A stretch of DNA of 40,634 nt, from positions 1 to 40,634 of the forward strand of contig BNBP01000064.1 of assembly GCA_014656015.1 (NCBI GenBank), given 5' to 3'. The DNA comes from Streptomyces griseoaurantiacus (lineage in GTDB: Bacteria > Actinomycetota > Actinomycetes > Streptomycetales > Streptomycetaceae). The notes under the pieces were generated by a model. It was not told the origin of the DNA. It did no database searches and saw only the letters and a list, made by a program, of their open reading frames with translations. This document shows, piece after piece, positions 25,361 to 33,197 of this stretch (its first letter is position 1; every line of letters begins with the position of its first letter). The position numbers and the translations under genes are program-made.

Positions 25361-26434
25361 TCAGGCGCCGAACAGGTCCTGCTGGCCGCCGCCCGCGGCG
25401 GTGGAGCGGGGCGGGGTGAGGCCGAGGTGCGCCCAGGCGGCGGGCGTGGCGACGCGGCCGCGCGGGGTGCGGGCCAGCAGCCCCTCCCTGACCAGGAAGG
25501 GTTCGGCGACCTCCTCGACCGTCTCGCGCTCCTCCCCCACCGCCACGGCGAGCGTGGACAGGCCGACCGGGCCGCCGCCGAACAGCTTGAGCAGCGCCTG
25601 GAGCACCGCGCGGTCGAGCCGGTCCAGGCCCCGCGCGTCCACCTCGTAGACCTTCAGCGCGGCGGCGGCGATGTCCCGGTCGATGATGCCGTCGGCCTTG
25701 ACCTGCGCGTAGTCCCGTACCCGGCGCAGCAGCCGGTTGGCGATGCGGGGGGTGCCGCGGGAGCGGCCGGCGATCTCGGCGGCGCCGTCCGTGTCGATCT
25801 CGACGTCGAGCAGGCTCGCCGAGCGGTGCACGACGCGCTCCAGCTCGGTGGGTTCGTAGAACTCCATGTGGGCGGTGAACCCGAACCGGTCGCGCAGCGG
25901 GGGCGGCAGCAGTCCGGCCCGGGTGGTGGCGCCGACCAGGGTGAACGGGGGCAGTTCGAGCGGGATGGCGGTGGCGCCGGGGCCCTTGCCGACGACGACG
26001 TCGACGCGGAAGTCCTCCATCGCCATGTAGAGCATCTCCTCGGCGGGCCGGGACATCCGGTGGATCTCGTCGAGGAAGAGGACCTCGCCCTCCTGGAGGG
26101 AGGAGAGGATCGCGGCCAGGTCGCCCGCGTGCTGGATGGCGGGCCCGGAGGTGATGCGGATCGGGGCGCCCATCTCGGCGGCGATGATCATGGAGAGGGT
26201 GGTCTTGCCGAGGCCGGGGGCGCCGGAGAGCAGTACGTGGTCGGCGGTCGCTCCGCGGGCGCGGGCGGCGCGCAGGACGAGGTCGAGCTGTTCGCGGACC
26301 TTCTCCTGGCCGATGAACTCGCCCAGGTCCTTGGGGCGCAGGGCGGCCTCGACGGCCTGGTCCTCGCGGTCGGCGACGGAGCCCACCAGCCGCTCCTCGG
26401 CGGAGGCGGCGTCGGTGGTGTCGTCCCAGTTCAT
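25361..26434 (-). CDS. ruvB: Holliday junction branch migration helicase RuvB
   Basis: RuvB is the hexameric AAA+ motor that drives branch migration with RuvA. The protein is 357 aa. Walker A GAPGLGKTT is at 71-79, Walker B LFLDEIHR at 119-126, sensor 1 GATTRAG and the arginine-rich LRDRFG follow, and the C-terminal winged helix ends with LFGA. ATG 26434 was chosen over upstream open frame because it gives the family N-terminus just before the conserved LRPKDLGEFIGQ. It lies 74 nt downstream of ruvA, probably in the same transcript. Confidence 0.98.
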   Translation of the reverse strand: MNWDDTTDAASAEERLVGSVADREDQAVEAALRPKDLGEFIGQEKVREQLDLVLRAARARGATADHVLLSGAPGLGKTTLSMIIAAEMGAPIRITSGPAIQHAGDLAAILSSLQEGEVLFLDEIHRMSRPAEEMLYMAMEDFRVDVVVGKGPGATAIPLELPPFTLVGATTRAGLLPPPLRDRFGFTAHMEFYEPTELERVVHRSASLLDVEIDTDGAAEIAGRSRGTPRIANRLLRRVRDYAQVKADGIIDRDIAAAALKVYEVDARGLDRLDRAVLQALLKLFGGGPVGLSTLAVAVGEERETVEEVAEPFLVREGLLARTPRGRVATPAAWAHLGLTPPRSTAAGGGQQDLFGA

Positions 26435-26508
26435 GGAGTGTGCCTCAGGGTCTCGTCGGGGCTGCGGCGGTGGGCGGGGGCGCGGGCCGGCGGGCTCTGC
26501 CGCGGGGG

Positions 26509-27114
26509 TCAGCGGGCTCTGTTGAGGGTCTGCAGGGCGGCCCTGAGCAGCGGGCCCACCTGGGGGGTGCCCTCGGCGGCCTCGGCCTGGGGGGTGACGG
26601 CAGCGACCGCCTCGTCGGCCTCCCGGGTGGCGTAGCCGAGGCCGATGAGGGCCGCGTGCAGCTGGTCCCGCCAGCCCTGACCTGCCGGGGCGCCGACGGC
26701 GGGGGCGCCGAGGGGCTCGCCGAGCCGGTCCTTCAGTTCGAGGAGCAGCTTCTGGGCGCCCTTCTTGCCGATGCCGGGGACGGCGGTGAGGGCTTTCTCG
26801 TCGCCCGTGGAGATGGCGCGGCGCAGCGCGTCCGGGGAGTGCACGGCGAGCATGGCCTGGGCCAGCCGGGGGCCGACGCCGCTGGCGGTCTGGAGCAGCT
26901 CGAACACCTGGCGCTCGTCCTCGTCGGCGAAGCCGTAGAGGGTCAGCGAGTCCTCGCGGACGACGAGGGAGGTGGCCAGCTTGGCGGGGCGGCCGAGCCG
27001 CAGTGTCGACAGGGTGTTCGGGGTGCACTGGACGGCCATGCCGACGCCGCCCACCTCGAGCACCGCGGTGTCCGGGGCGAGGGCGGCGACCGTGCCGCTG
27101 ACGAAGGCGATCAT
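26509..27114 (-). CDS. ruvA: Holliday junction DNA helicase subunit RuvA
   Basis: RuvA tetramers hold the Holliday junction and load RuvB. The protein is 201 aa. The OB-fold N-terminal domain begins MIAFVSGTVA and includes LYGFADEDER; two helix-hairpin-helix motifs are visible as SGVGPRLAQAM and VPGIGKKGAQKL; the flexible linker (PAVGAPAG) and the C-terminal RuvB-contacting domain (ALIGLGYATREADEAV) follow. ATG 27114 overlaps the ruvC stop (ATGA), coupling the two genes. Confidence 0.97.
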   Translation of the reverse strand: MIAFVSGTVAALAPDTAVLEVGGVGMAVQCTPNTLSTLRLGRPAKLATSLVVREDSLTLYGFADEDERQVFELLQTASGVGPRLAQAMLAVHSPDALRRAISTGDEKALTAVPGIGKKGAQKLLLELKDRLGEPLGAPAVGAPAGQGWRDQLHAALIGLGYATREADEAVAAVTPQAEAAEGTPQVGPLLRAALQTLNRAR

Positions 27115-27671
27115 GCCGTTCGGCCTTTCGATGCGGGGTTCGGTGCGAGGGGGGCCCGGCCGGCGTGCTGGGCGGCGGCCCGCTGGAGCCGGTTCTGGGC
27201 GGGGGCGCGCCAGATGTGGCAGATGGCGAGGGCGAGGGCGTCGGCCGCGTCGGCCGGCTTGGGCGGCGCGGCCAGCCGGAGCAGCCGGGTGACCATGGCG
27301 CCGACCTGCGCCTTGTCGGCCCGGCCCGAGCCGGTGACGGCGGCCTTCACCTCGCTGGGCGTGTGCAGGGCGACCGGGATGCCGCGGCGGGCCGCGCACA
27401 GCATGGCGACGGCGCTGGCCTGGGCGGTGCCCATGACGGTGCGGACGTTGTGCTGGCTGAAGACGCGCTCCACCGCCACGTACTCGGGGCGGTGCGCGTC
27501 GAGCCACTCCTCGATCCCCTGCTCGACGGCGACGAGGCGGTGGCCCAGCTCCGCGTCGGCGGGGGTGCGGACGACGCCGACGCCGAGCATGGTCAGCGGC
27601 CGCCCCGGGACCCCCTCGACGACGCCGACACCGCAGCGGGTCAGCCCCGGGTCCACCCCCAGTACGCGCAC
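27111..27671 (-). CDS. ruvC: Crossover junction endodeoxyribonuclease RuvC
   Basis: RuvC cuts Holliday junctions symmetrically. The protein is 186 aa with all four catalytic acids: Asp7 (GVDPGLTRCG), Glu68 (VAVERVF), Asp141 and Asp144 (DAADALALA), matching the E. coli spacing. GTG 27671 is the first good start and gives the standard RVLGVDPG N-terminus. It is the first gene of ruvC-ruvA-ruvB. The promoter upstream is of the RecA-NDp damage type, with two tandem 24-bp repeats between it and the start codon, so ruvCAB is probably induced by DNA damage. Confidence 0.97.
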   Translation of the reverse strand: MRVLGVDPGLTRCGVGVVEGVPGRPLTMLGVGVVRTPADAELGHRLVAVEQGIEEWLDAHRPEYVAVERVFSQHNVRTVMGTAQASAVAMLCAARRGIPVALHTPSEVKAAVTGSGRADKAQVGAMVTRLLRLAAPPKPADAADALALAICHIWRAPAQNRLQRAAAQHAGRAPLAPNPASKGRTA

Positions 27672-27685
27672 CTGCCGCCCCTTTC

Positions 27686-27733
27686 CCCGCTCACCCGTCC
27701 GTACAGGCTCTCGCTCACCTGTTTGTGCAGGCT
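27686..27733 (-). repeat. Two tandem 24-bp repeats in the ruvC leader
   Basis: Reading towards ruvC, two adjacent 24-bp copies (27733-27710 and 27709-27686) begin AGCCTG and share GGTGAGCG; they match at 19 of 24 positions. The first copy starts inside the -10 box. Confidence 0.6.
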
Positions 27734-27751
27734 ATCGGGTGCCACTGACAG
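27729..27751 (-). promoter_or_regulatory. RecA-NDp/PafBC-type DNA-damage promoter of ruvCAB
   Basis: Reading towards ruvC, CTGTCAGTG (27751-27743), 8 nt, then TAGCCT (27734-27729). This is the RecA-NDp promoter pattern with one change at the first position, and the spacing equals that before rarA. The predicted transcript start is about 50 nt before the GTG. Confidence 0.75.
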
Positions 27752-27753
27752 AG

Positions 27754-27789
27754 CGACGGGCCGACGGGGTGTGTCCCGCCGGCCCGTCG
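27754..27789 (-). terminator. Terminator after yebC
   Basis: A 15-bp stem with one G-U pair (27754-27768 with 27775-27789) closes a 6-nt loop and starts 12 nt past the yebC stop. It isolates the ruvC promoter from the upstream yebC and pdx transcripts. Confidence 0.85.
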
Positions 27790-27801
27790 GTGGTGGACGC
27801 G

Positions 27802-28554
27802 TCAGGCGTCGACCTTCTCCATGACCTCGTCGCTGACGTCGAAGTTGGCGAAGACGTTCTGCACGTCGTCGCTGTCCTCCAGCGCGTCGATCAGCTTGAA
27901 GATCTTCTTGGCGCCCTCCTCGTCCAGCTCGACCTGCATGGTCGGGACGAAGTTGGTGTCGGCGGAGTCGTAGTCGATGCCCGCCTCCTGGAGCGCGGTG
28001 CGGACCGCGACCAGGTCGGTGGCCTCGCTGAGGACCTCGAAGCTCTCGCCGAGGTCGTTGACCTCTTCCGCGCCGGCGTCCAGGACGGCGGTCAGGACGT
28101 CGTCCTCACCGAGGTCGCCCTTGGGGACGATGACGACGCCCTTGCGGTGGAACAGGTACGACACCGAGCCCGGGTCGGCCATGGAGCCGCCGTTGCGGGT
28201 CATGGCGACGCGGACGTCGGAGGCGGCGCGGTTGCGGTTGTCGGTGAGGCACTCGATGAGCACCGCGACACCGTTCGGACCGTAGCCCTCGTACATGATC
28301 GTCTCGTAGTCGGCGCCACCGGCCTCGAGACCGCCACCGCGCTTGATGGCGGAGTCGATGTTCTTGTTCGGCACCGACTGCTTCTTGGCCTTCTGGACGG
28401 CGTCGTAGAGCGTCGGGTTGCCCTCCAGGTCGACGCCGCCCATGCGCGCCGCGACCTCGATGTTCTTGATCAGCTTCGCGAAGAGCTTGCCGCGCTTGGC
28501 ATCGATCACGGCCTTCTTGTGCTTCGTCGTAGCCCATTTAGAGTGGCCGGACAT
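27802..28554 (-). CDS. YebC/PmpR family DNA-binding or translation-associated protein
   Basis: A 250-aa member of the YebC (TACO1) family, described variously as a transcriptional regulator or a factor that helps ribosomes through difficult sequences. The N-terminus SGHSKWATTKHKKAV is diagnostic, followed by KRGKLFAKL, GNPTLYDAVQKAK and NMPNKNI-like (here VPNKNID) blocks, and the C-terminal domain. ATG 28554 is preferred over an upstream ATG because of the GAAGGAGA site 7-14 nt upstream and the family N-terminus. The yebC-ruvCAB order is broadly conserved; a strong terminator separates them here. Confidence 0.95.
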   Translation of the reverse strand: MSGHSKWATTKHKKAVIDAKRGKLFAKLIKNIEVAARMGGVDLEGNPTLYDAVQKAKKQSVPNKNIDSAIKRGGGLEAGGADYETIMYEGYGPNGVAVLIECLTDNRNRAASDVRVAMTRNGGSMADPGSVSYLFHRKGVVIVPKGDLGEDDVLTAVLDAGAEEVNDLGESFEVLSEATDLVAVRTALQEAGIDYDSADTNFVPTMQVELDEEGAKKIFKLIDALEDSDDVQNVFANFDVSDEVMEKVDA

Positions 28555-28603
28555 CTGCCTGTCTCCTTCGCGTAACCCCATCACTGCAACGAACGCAGGA
28601 ATC

Positions 28604-29212
28604 CTACAAGGACTCGGCCGCCCGCTCGGCGCGCACCATGTCCACGAAAAGGGCGTGCACGCGGTGGTCTCCGGTCAGTTCGGGGTGGAACGAGGTCGCG
28701 AGCGCGTTCCCCTGGCGCACGGCGACGATGTGACCGCCGTGTTCGGCGAGCACCTCGACACCGGCGCCGACGGACTCCACCCAGGGGGCGCGGATGAAGA
28801 CGCCCTCCACGGGAGCGCCGGCCACGCCCTCCACCTCGACTGCGGCCTCGAAGGACTCGTTCTGCCGGCCGAAGGCGTTGCGGCGCACGATCATGTCGAT
28901 GCCGCCGACGGTCTCCTGGCCCGAGCGCGGGTCGAGGATCTTGTCGGCGAGCATGATCATGCCCGCGCAGGTGCCGTAGACGGGCAGGCCGTCCCGCACA
29001 CGGGCGCGCAGGGGTTCCATCACGCCGAAGAGGACGGCGAGCTTGGAGATGGTGGTGGACTCGCCGCCGGGGATGACCAGGCCGTCCACCTCGGTGAGCT
29101 CCTCGGGGCGCCGTACCGGCCTGGCCACGGCGTCGGCCACGGCCAGGGCGGTGAGGTGCTCCCGTACGTCGCCCTGGAGGGCCAGGACGCCGATCACGGG
29201 GGTGTCGTTCAT
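28604..29212 (-). CDS. pdxT: Pyridoxal 5'-phosphate synthase glutaminase subunit PdxT
   Basis: PdxT hydrolyses glutamine and passes ammonia to PdxS for PLP synthesis. The protein is 202 aa. The glutaminase triad is Cys82 (GTCAGMI), His176 and Glu178 (FHPEL), and PGGESTT is at 48-54. ATG 29212 was chosen because it matches the normal N-terminus (NDTPVIGVLALQGDV); a GTG at 29227 that overlaps the pdxS stop would add five residues and could also be used. It follows pdxS by 11 nt and is 49 nt from yebC. Confidence 0.97.
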   Translation of the reverse strand: MNDTPVIGVLALQGDVREHLTALAVADAVARPVRRPEELTEVDGLVIPGGESTTISKLAVLFGVMEPLRARVRDGLPVYGTCAGMIMLADKILDPRSGQETVGGIDMIVRRNAFGRQNESFEAAVEVEGVAGAPVEGVFIRAPWVESVGAGVEVLAEHGGHIVAVRQGNALATSFHPELTGDHRVHALFVDMVRAERAAESL

Positions 29213-29223
29213 GGAGGGGCGCC

Positions 29224-30132
29224 TCACCAGCCGCGGTTGGCGTAGCGCTCGGTCTCGGGAAGGGTGTCGCAGTTGATGCCGACCATGGCCTCGCCGAGGT
29301 TCCGGGACGCTTCCGCGATGATCTTCGGGTCGTCGTAGAAGGTGGTCGCCTTGACGATGGCGGCGGCGCGCTTGGCCGGGTCGCCCGACTTGAAGATGCC
29401 GGAGCCGACGAAGACGCCCTCGGCCCCGAGCTGGCGCATCAGCGCGGCGTCGGCCGGGGTCGCGACCCCGCCGGCGGAGAACAGCACCACCGGGAGCTTG
29501 CCCAGCTCGGCAACCTCCTTGACCAGCTCGTAGGGGGCGCGCAGTTCCTTGGCGGCGGCGTACAGCTCGTTGTTGTCGCAGCCGCGGAGCTTGGCGATCT
29601 CACCCTTGATCTGGCGCAGGTGACGCACGGCCTCGACGACGTTGCCGGTGCCGGCCTCGCCCTTGGAGCGGATCATGGCCGCGCCCTCGGCGATGCGGCG
29701 CAGGGCCTCGCCCAGGTTGGTGGCGCCGCACACGAAGGGGGTGGTGAACGCCCACTTGTCGGAGTGGTTGACCTCGTCGGCCGGGGTGAGGACCTCGGAC
29801 TCGTCGATGTAGTCGACGCCGAGCGACTGCAGGACCTGGGCCTCGACGAAGTGGCCGATGCGGGACTTGGCCATCACCGGGATGGAGACCGCGCCGATGA
29901 TGCCCTCGATCATGTCCGGGTCGGACATGCGGGCCACGCCGCCGTCCTTGCGGATGTCGGCGGGCACCCGCTCCAGTGCCATGACGGCGACCGCGCCGGC
30001 GTCCTCGGCGATCTTCGCCTGCTCCGGCGTGACGACGTCCATGATCACGCCGCCCTTGAGCTGCTCCGCCATGCCGCGCTTGACGCGGGCGGTGCCGGTT
30101 TCGGGGGTGGGGGCGGGGGACGTGACGGACAT
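29224..30132 (-). CDS. pdxS: Pyridoxal 5'-phosphate synthase subunit PdxS
   Basis: PdxS condenses ribose 5-phosphate, glyceraldehyde 3-phosphate and PdxT-derived ammonia into PLP. The protein is 302 aa. The aspartate of GGVIMDVV is Asp32, the imine-forming lysine is Lys89 (VMAKSRIGH), and the second lysine region is HSDKWAFTTPF. The C-terminal part carries LFSAGGVATPAD and the GIFKSGDP phosphate-binding loop. ATG 30132 has GAGG 7 nt upstream and an N-terminal extension of about 18 residues before VKRGMAEQL. The promoter region upstream holds an array of 11 octamer repeats. Confidence 0.97.
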   Translation of the reverse strand: MSVTSPAPTPETGTARVKRGMAEQLKGGVIMDVVTPEQAKIAEDAGAVAVMALERVPADIRKDGGVARMSDPDMIEGIIGAVSIPVMAKSRIGHFVEAQVLQSLGVDYIDESEVLTPADEVNHSDKWAFTTPFVCGATNLGEALRRIAEGAAMIRSKGEAGTGNVVEAVRHLRQIKGEIAKLRGCDNNELYAAAKELRAPYELVKEVAELGKLPVVLFSAGGVATPADAALMRQLGAEGVFVGSGIFKSGDPAKRAAAIVKATTFYDDPKIIAEASRNLGEAMVGINCDTLPETERYANRGW

Positions 30133-30242
30133 GAGGTGACCTCGCTCGGGGGAAGGGGTTCGCTCGGCTTTCTGCCGGTTCGAGGAAACGGCAGGCGGCC
30201 GGTCCACGGCAAGGGCCAATGAGGGGGCGGTGGATCGTTTTC

Positions 30243-30330
30243 GCTCCGCCGCTCCGCCGCTCCGCCGCTCCGCAGATCCGCGGCTCCGCCGGTCCGCCGG
30301 TCCGCCGCTCCGCAGATCCGCCGCTCCGCC
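30243..30330. repeat. Tandem array of 11 GCTCCGCC-type octamers
   Basis: Eleven contiguous 8-bp units, mostly GCTCCGCC with variants GCTCCGCA, GATCCGCC/G and GGTCCGCC, run from 30243 to 30330. The array lies 111 nt upstream of the pdxS start and after the LemA-like gene. Since 8 is not a multiple of 3, the frame shifts between copies, and no protein is encoded here. Confidence 0.9.
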
Positions 30331-30388
30331 GGAACGAGGCGCGCGAACGGCGGCCGTGCCGGGCCGGCCGCGCCGCCCCTCGGCGGGC

Positions 30389-30409
30389 GCGCCGGTGACC
30401 GTCCGGCGC
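30389..30409 (-). terminator. Terminator after the LemA-like gene
   Basis: GCGCCGG (30389-30395) and CCGGCGC (30403-30409) form a 7-bp stem with a 7-nt loop, starting 3 nt past the stop codon. Confidence 0.5.
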
Positions 30410-30412
30410 TCC

Positions 30413-30958
30413 CTACCGGTCCGTCAGGGCCGTCGGCGGCTCGTCGTCCATCTCGAAGGCCATCGGGAAGGGGGCGTGGCCGGCCAGCCGGAACCAGCGG
30501 ACCTTGCGGTGCAGGCGCAGCGCCCTGGCCGCGCGCACCGCGTCGTTGTGGAAGCGGCGGGCCATCGGCACCCTGCGGACGGCCTCGGTGAGCTCCCGTG
30601 CCGCGTCCTGCCCGCCGGGCGCCCGGCGGACCTCCTCGACCTGCTGGGCCTCGGCGAAGACCGCGCGCAGCGCCTGGCTCAGCTCGCTCTCGGCGACCTC
30701 CCGCTGCTCCTCCTCGGCCTGCCGGGCCGCGTGGGCTGCCTCGTACAGGACGATGGAGGCGGCCGGGTCCAGCACGCCGGAGGTGGCCAGTTCCTGGGCG
30801 ACGGAGGCGCGGCGCAGCAGGGTCGCGTCCAGTGCGGCGCGGGCCGCGTCGATCCGGGCGTGCAGCCGGTCCAGCCGCCCCGCCGTCCAGCTCAGGTAGA
30901 GGCCCACGACGACGAGGGCGCCGAGGGCGGCGAGGATCCAGATCAGCGTTGCGGTCAC
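30413..30958 (-). CDS. LemA-like single-pass membrane protein
   Basis: A 181-aa protein with one N-terminal membrane segment (about residues 4-22) and a long helical domain. The LemA-type pattern is seen in RLDRLHARIDAARAALDATL, where a helix precedes LLRRASVAQELA (compare LemA's IDVQLKRRDLIPNL), and in the C-terminal ARRFHNDAVRA...PFPMAFEMDD segment. LemA proteins have no settled function. GTG 30958 is used; a TTG at 30967 with GGGGA 9 nt upstream is an alternative. It is 71 nt downstream of the PimA-like gene and may share its transcript. Confidence 0.75.
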   Translation of the reverse strand: MTATLIWILAALGALVVVGLYLSWTAGRLDRLHARIDAARAALDATLLRRASVAQELATSGVLDPAASIVLYEAAHAARQAEEEQREVAESELSQALRAVFAEAQQVEEVRRAPGGQDAARELTEAVRRVPMARRFHNDAVRAARALRLHRKVRWFRLAGHAPFPMAFEMDDEPPTALTDR

Positions 30959-31029
30959 GGGCGGCAAGGCTACCGGTCCCCGCGCTCAGACCCTCCCGGC
31001 CCGTCCGGACTCCCTGGCCCGCCCGCCCG

Positions 31030-32202
31030 TCAGTCCCGGGCCAGCCGCAGCCGGGCCCGCAGCCCCGGGGTCCGGTCGTCGTCCTCGGCGGCGGCCACCG
31101 CCGCCGCGCCGGCCGTCACCGTCTCGTAGACCGAGAGGATGTCCGCCCCGACCGTGGACCAGTCGAAGCGCCGCACGTGGGCGCTCCCCCGCTGCCGCAG
31201 TTCCTCGCGGCGGCCGGGGTCGCCCAGGAGGCGGATCGCGGAGTCGGCGAGGGCGTCGGCGTCCTCGTTGGCGAAGAGTTCGCCCGCGGTGCCGTGGTCG
31301 AGCACCTGGGCGAAGGCGTCGAGGTCGGAGGCGAGCACCGGGGCGCCCGCCGACATCGCCTCCACGAGGATGATGCCGAAGCTCTCGCCGCCGGTGTTGG
31401 GCGCCACGTACAGGTCGACGCTGCGCAGGAAGCGCGCCTTGTCCTCGTCGCTGATCATGCCGAGGAACTCCACGCGGGCGCGCAGTTCCTTCGGCAGGTC
31501 CGCGACGGCCTCCTTCTCGTCGCCGCGACCGGCGACCAGGAGCCGGGCCTCCGGGTGGGCGGCGAGGATTCTCGGCAGCGCCCGCATGAGCACGGGCAGG
31601 CCCTTGCGGGGCTCGTCGATGCGGCCCATGAAGCCGATCGTGCCGCCCTGCCACGCGGGCTCGGGTTCGGCCCGCGCGAAGAAGTCGACGTCGACGCCGT
31701 TGGGGATGACCACCGCGTCCCCGCCCAGGTGTTCGACGAGGGTGCGGCGGGCGTACTCGCTCACCGCGATCCGCGCGCTGATCTTCTCCAGGGCCGCCTG
31801 GAGGATGGCGTACGCCGCGATCATCGCCCGGGAGCGCGGGTTGGAGGTGTGGAAGGTGGCCACGATCGGGCCCTGGGCCGCCCAGCAGGCGAGCAGGCCC
31901 AGCGAGGGCGAGGTCGGCTCGTGGATGTGGATGACGTCGAAGGAGCCCTCGTGCAGCCAGCGCCGCACCCGGGCCGCGGACAGGAAACCGAAGTTCAGGC
32001 GGGCCACCGAGCCGTTGTACGGGACGGGCACCGCGCGGCCGGCGGAGACGACGTAGGGCGGCAGCGGGGTGTCCTCGTCGGCGGGGGCGAGCACGGAGAC
32101 CTCGTGGCCCTGCCGGAGGAAGTACTCGGCGAGGTCGCGGATGTGGAACTGGACGCCGCCCGGCACGTCCCAGGAGTACGGGCAGACGATGCCGATCCTC
32201 AC
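31030..32202 (-). CDS. PimA-like phosphatidylinositol mannosyltransferase (GT4)
   Basis: A 390-aa GT4-family glycosyltransferase, closest in arrangement to PimA, which transfers mannose from GDP-mannose to phosphatidylinositol. The N-terminal domain carries GIVCPYSWDVPGGVQFH and EPTSPSLG; the C-terminal domain has GRIDEPRKG and the nucleotide-sugar EX7E motif in GESFGIILVEAMSAG. The GTG 32202 start overlaps the acyltransferase stop (GTGA). Its placement after PI synthase and an acyltransferase matches the mycobacterial pgsA1-acyltransferase-pimA order, so PIM synthesis is the best inference, though Streptomyces PIM content is less well known. Confidence 0.88.
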   Translation of the reverse strand: MRIGIVCPYSWDVPGGVQFHIRDLAEYFLRQGHEVSVLAPADEDTPLPPYVVSAGRAVPVPYNGSVARLNFGFLSAARVRRWLHEGSFDVIHIHEPTSPSLGLLACWAAQGPIVATFHTSNPRSRAMIAAYAILQAALEKISARIAVSEYARRTLVEHLGGDAVVIPNGVDVDFFARAEPEPAWQGGTIGFMGRIDEPRKGLPVLMRALPRILAAHPEARLLVAGRGDEKEAVADLPKELRARVEFLGMISDEDKARFLRSVDLYVAPNTGGESFGIILVEAMSAGAPVLASDLDAFAQVLDHGTAGELFANEDADALADSAIRLLGDPGRREELRQRGSAHVRRFDWSTVGADILSVYETVTAGAAAVAAAEDDDRTPGLRARLRLARD

Positions 32203-33197
32203 GAGGGCTCCCCGGCGGCCGGGACGGCCCCGTCGGCCCCGTCGGTGGCCGCGGGCGCGGACCGGCCGGTGCCGGTCCCCTCCCCGTCGGCCGGCGAGCG
32301 GCGCGGTTCCAGGTCGGCGAGCCACAGTCGCTGCAGCATGTGCCAGTCCTCCGGATGGTCGGCGATCCCCGAGGCGAAGGCATCGGCCAGCGCCTGTGTC
32401 ATGACAGACGTCTTCTCCGTGCGCGCACCTGACTCGGGTACCTCGATCGGGGGATGCACCCGCCCCCGCATGACGGGCGAGTCGTCGTACCAGAGGGTGA
32501 CCGGGAGCAGCAGGGCGCCGGTCTGCTGGGCGAGCAGCGCGGGGCCGGCGGGCATTCGCGCGGTCTCGCCGAAGAAGTCGACGGCCACGCCGGAGGAGGA
32601 CAGGTCGCGGTCGGCGACCAGGCAGACCAGGCCGCCGGCCCGCAGCCGCCGGGCGAGGGTGCCGAAGGCGGCGCCGCCGCTGTGCGGGAGGACCTCCATG
32701 CCGAGGCCCTCGCGGTAGGCGACGAAACGGTCGTACAGCGTCTCGGGCCTGAGGCGTTCGGCGACGGTGGTGAAGGGGGTGTTCAGCTCCGTGGTGACCC
32801 AGGCGCCCGCGAGGTCCCAGTTGGCCAGGTGCGGGAGGGCGAGGATGACGCCGTCGCCCGCGGCGAGGCCGTCGGTGAGGTGGTGCACGTCCTTGGGGGC
32901 GAATCCGCCGCGCACCCGGTCGGCGCTCCACGCGGGCAGGCGGAAGGACTCCATCCAGTAGCGCAGGTAGGAGCGCATTCCGGCGCGGGAGAGCGCGGCG
33001 AGCCGCTCGGGGCTCGCGTCGGGCACCACGCGGGCGTAGTTGGCCTCCAGGCGCAGCACACCCTTGCCGCGCCGGCGCCAGGCGAGGTCGGCGATGCTCC
33101 GCCCGAGGCGGACGGCGGCCGGTTCGGGGAGATTCTTGACGGTGCCCCAGCCGAGCCCGTAGAGGGCGTCCGTCAGGCGCTCGCGGGCACCGCTCAC
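32199..33197 (-). CDS. Phosphatidylinositol mannoside acyltransferase
   Basis: A 332-aa LpxL/HtrB-superfamily acyltransferase, probably acylating the mannose of PIM1 with acyl-CoA at the membrane. The catalytic HxxxxD motif appears as HLANWD (near residue 120), with PHLANW conserved as in mycobacterial PatA, and a C-terminal PEDWHMLQRLW segment. GTG 33197 overlaps the PI synthase stop (GTGA) and the end overlaps the PimA-like start (GTGA). This is the middle gene of a three-gene coupled set. Confidence 0.87.
   Translation of the reverse strand: MSGARERLTDALYGLGWGTVKNLPEPAAVRLGRSIADLAWRRRGKGVLRLEANYARVVPDASPERLAALSRAGMRSYLRYWMESFRLPAWSADRVRGGFAPKDVHHLTDGLAAGDGVILALPHLANWDLAGAWVTTELNTPFTTVAERLRPETLYDRFVAYREGLGMEVLPHSGGAAFGTLARRLRAGGLVCLVADRDLSSSGVAVDFFGETARMPAGPALLAQQTGALLLPVTLWYDDSPVMRGRVHPPIEVPESGARTEKTSVMTQALADAFASGIADHPEDWHMLQRLWLADLEPRRSPADGEGTGTGRSAPAATDGADGAVPAAGEPS

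Noticed and set aside
30243..30330. Octamer array as a CRISPR array.
   Set aside because: There are no spacers: the 8-bp units are contiguous, and no cas gene is present.
30230..31129. A plus-strand frame that begins within the octamer repeats and covers the LemA-like gene.
   Set aside because: The repeat has an 8-bp period and merely yields a repeating Arg/Ser/Pro peptide; the frame is antisense to a gene with family motifs.
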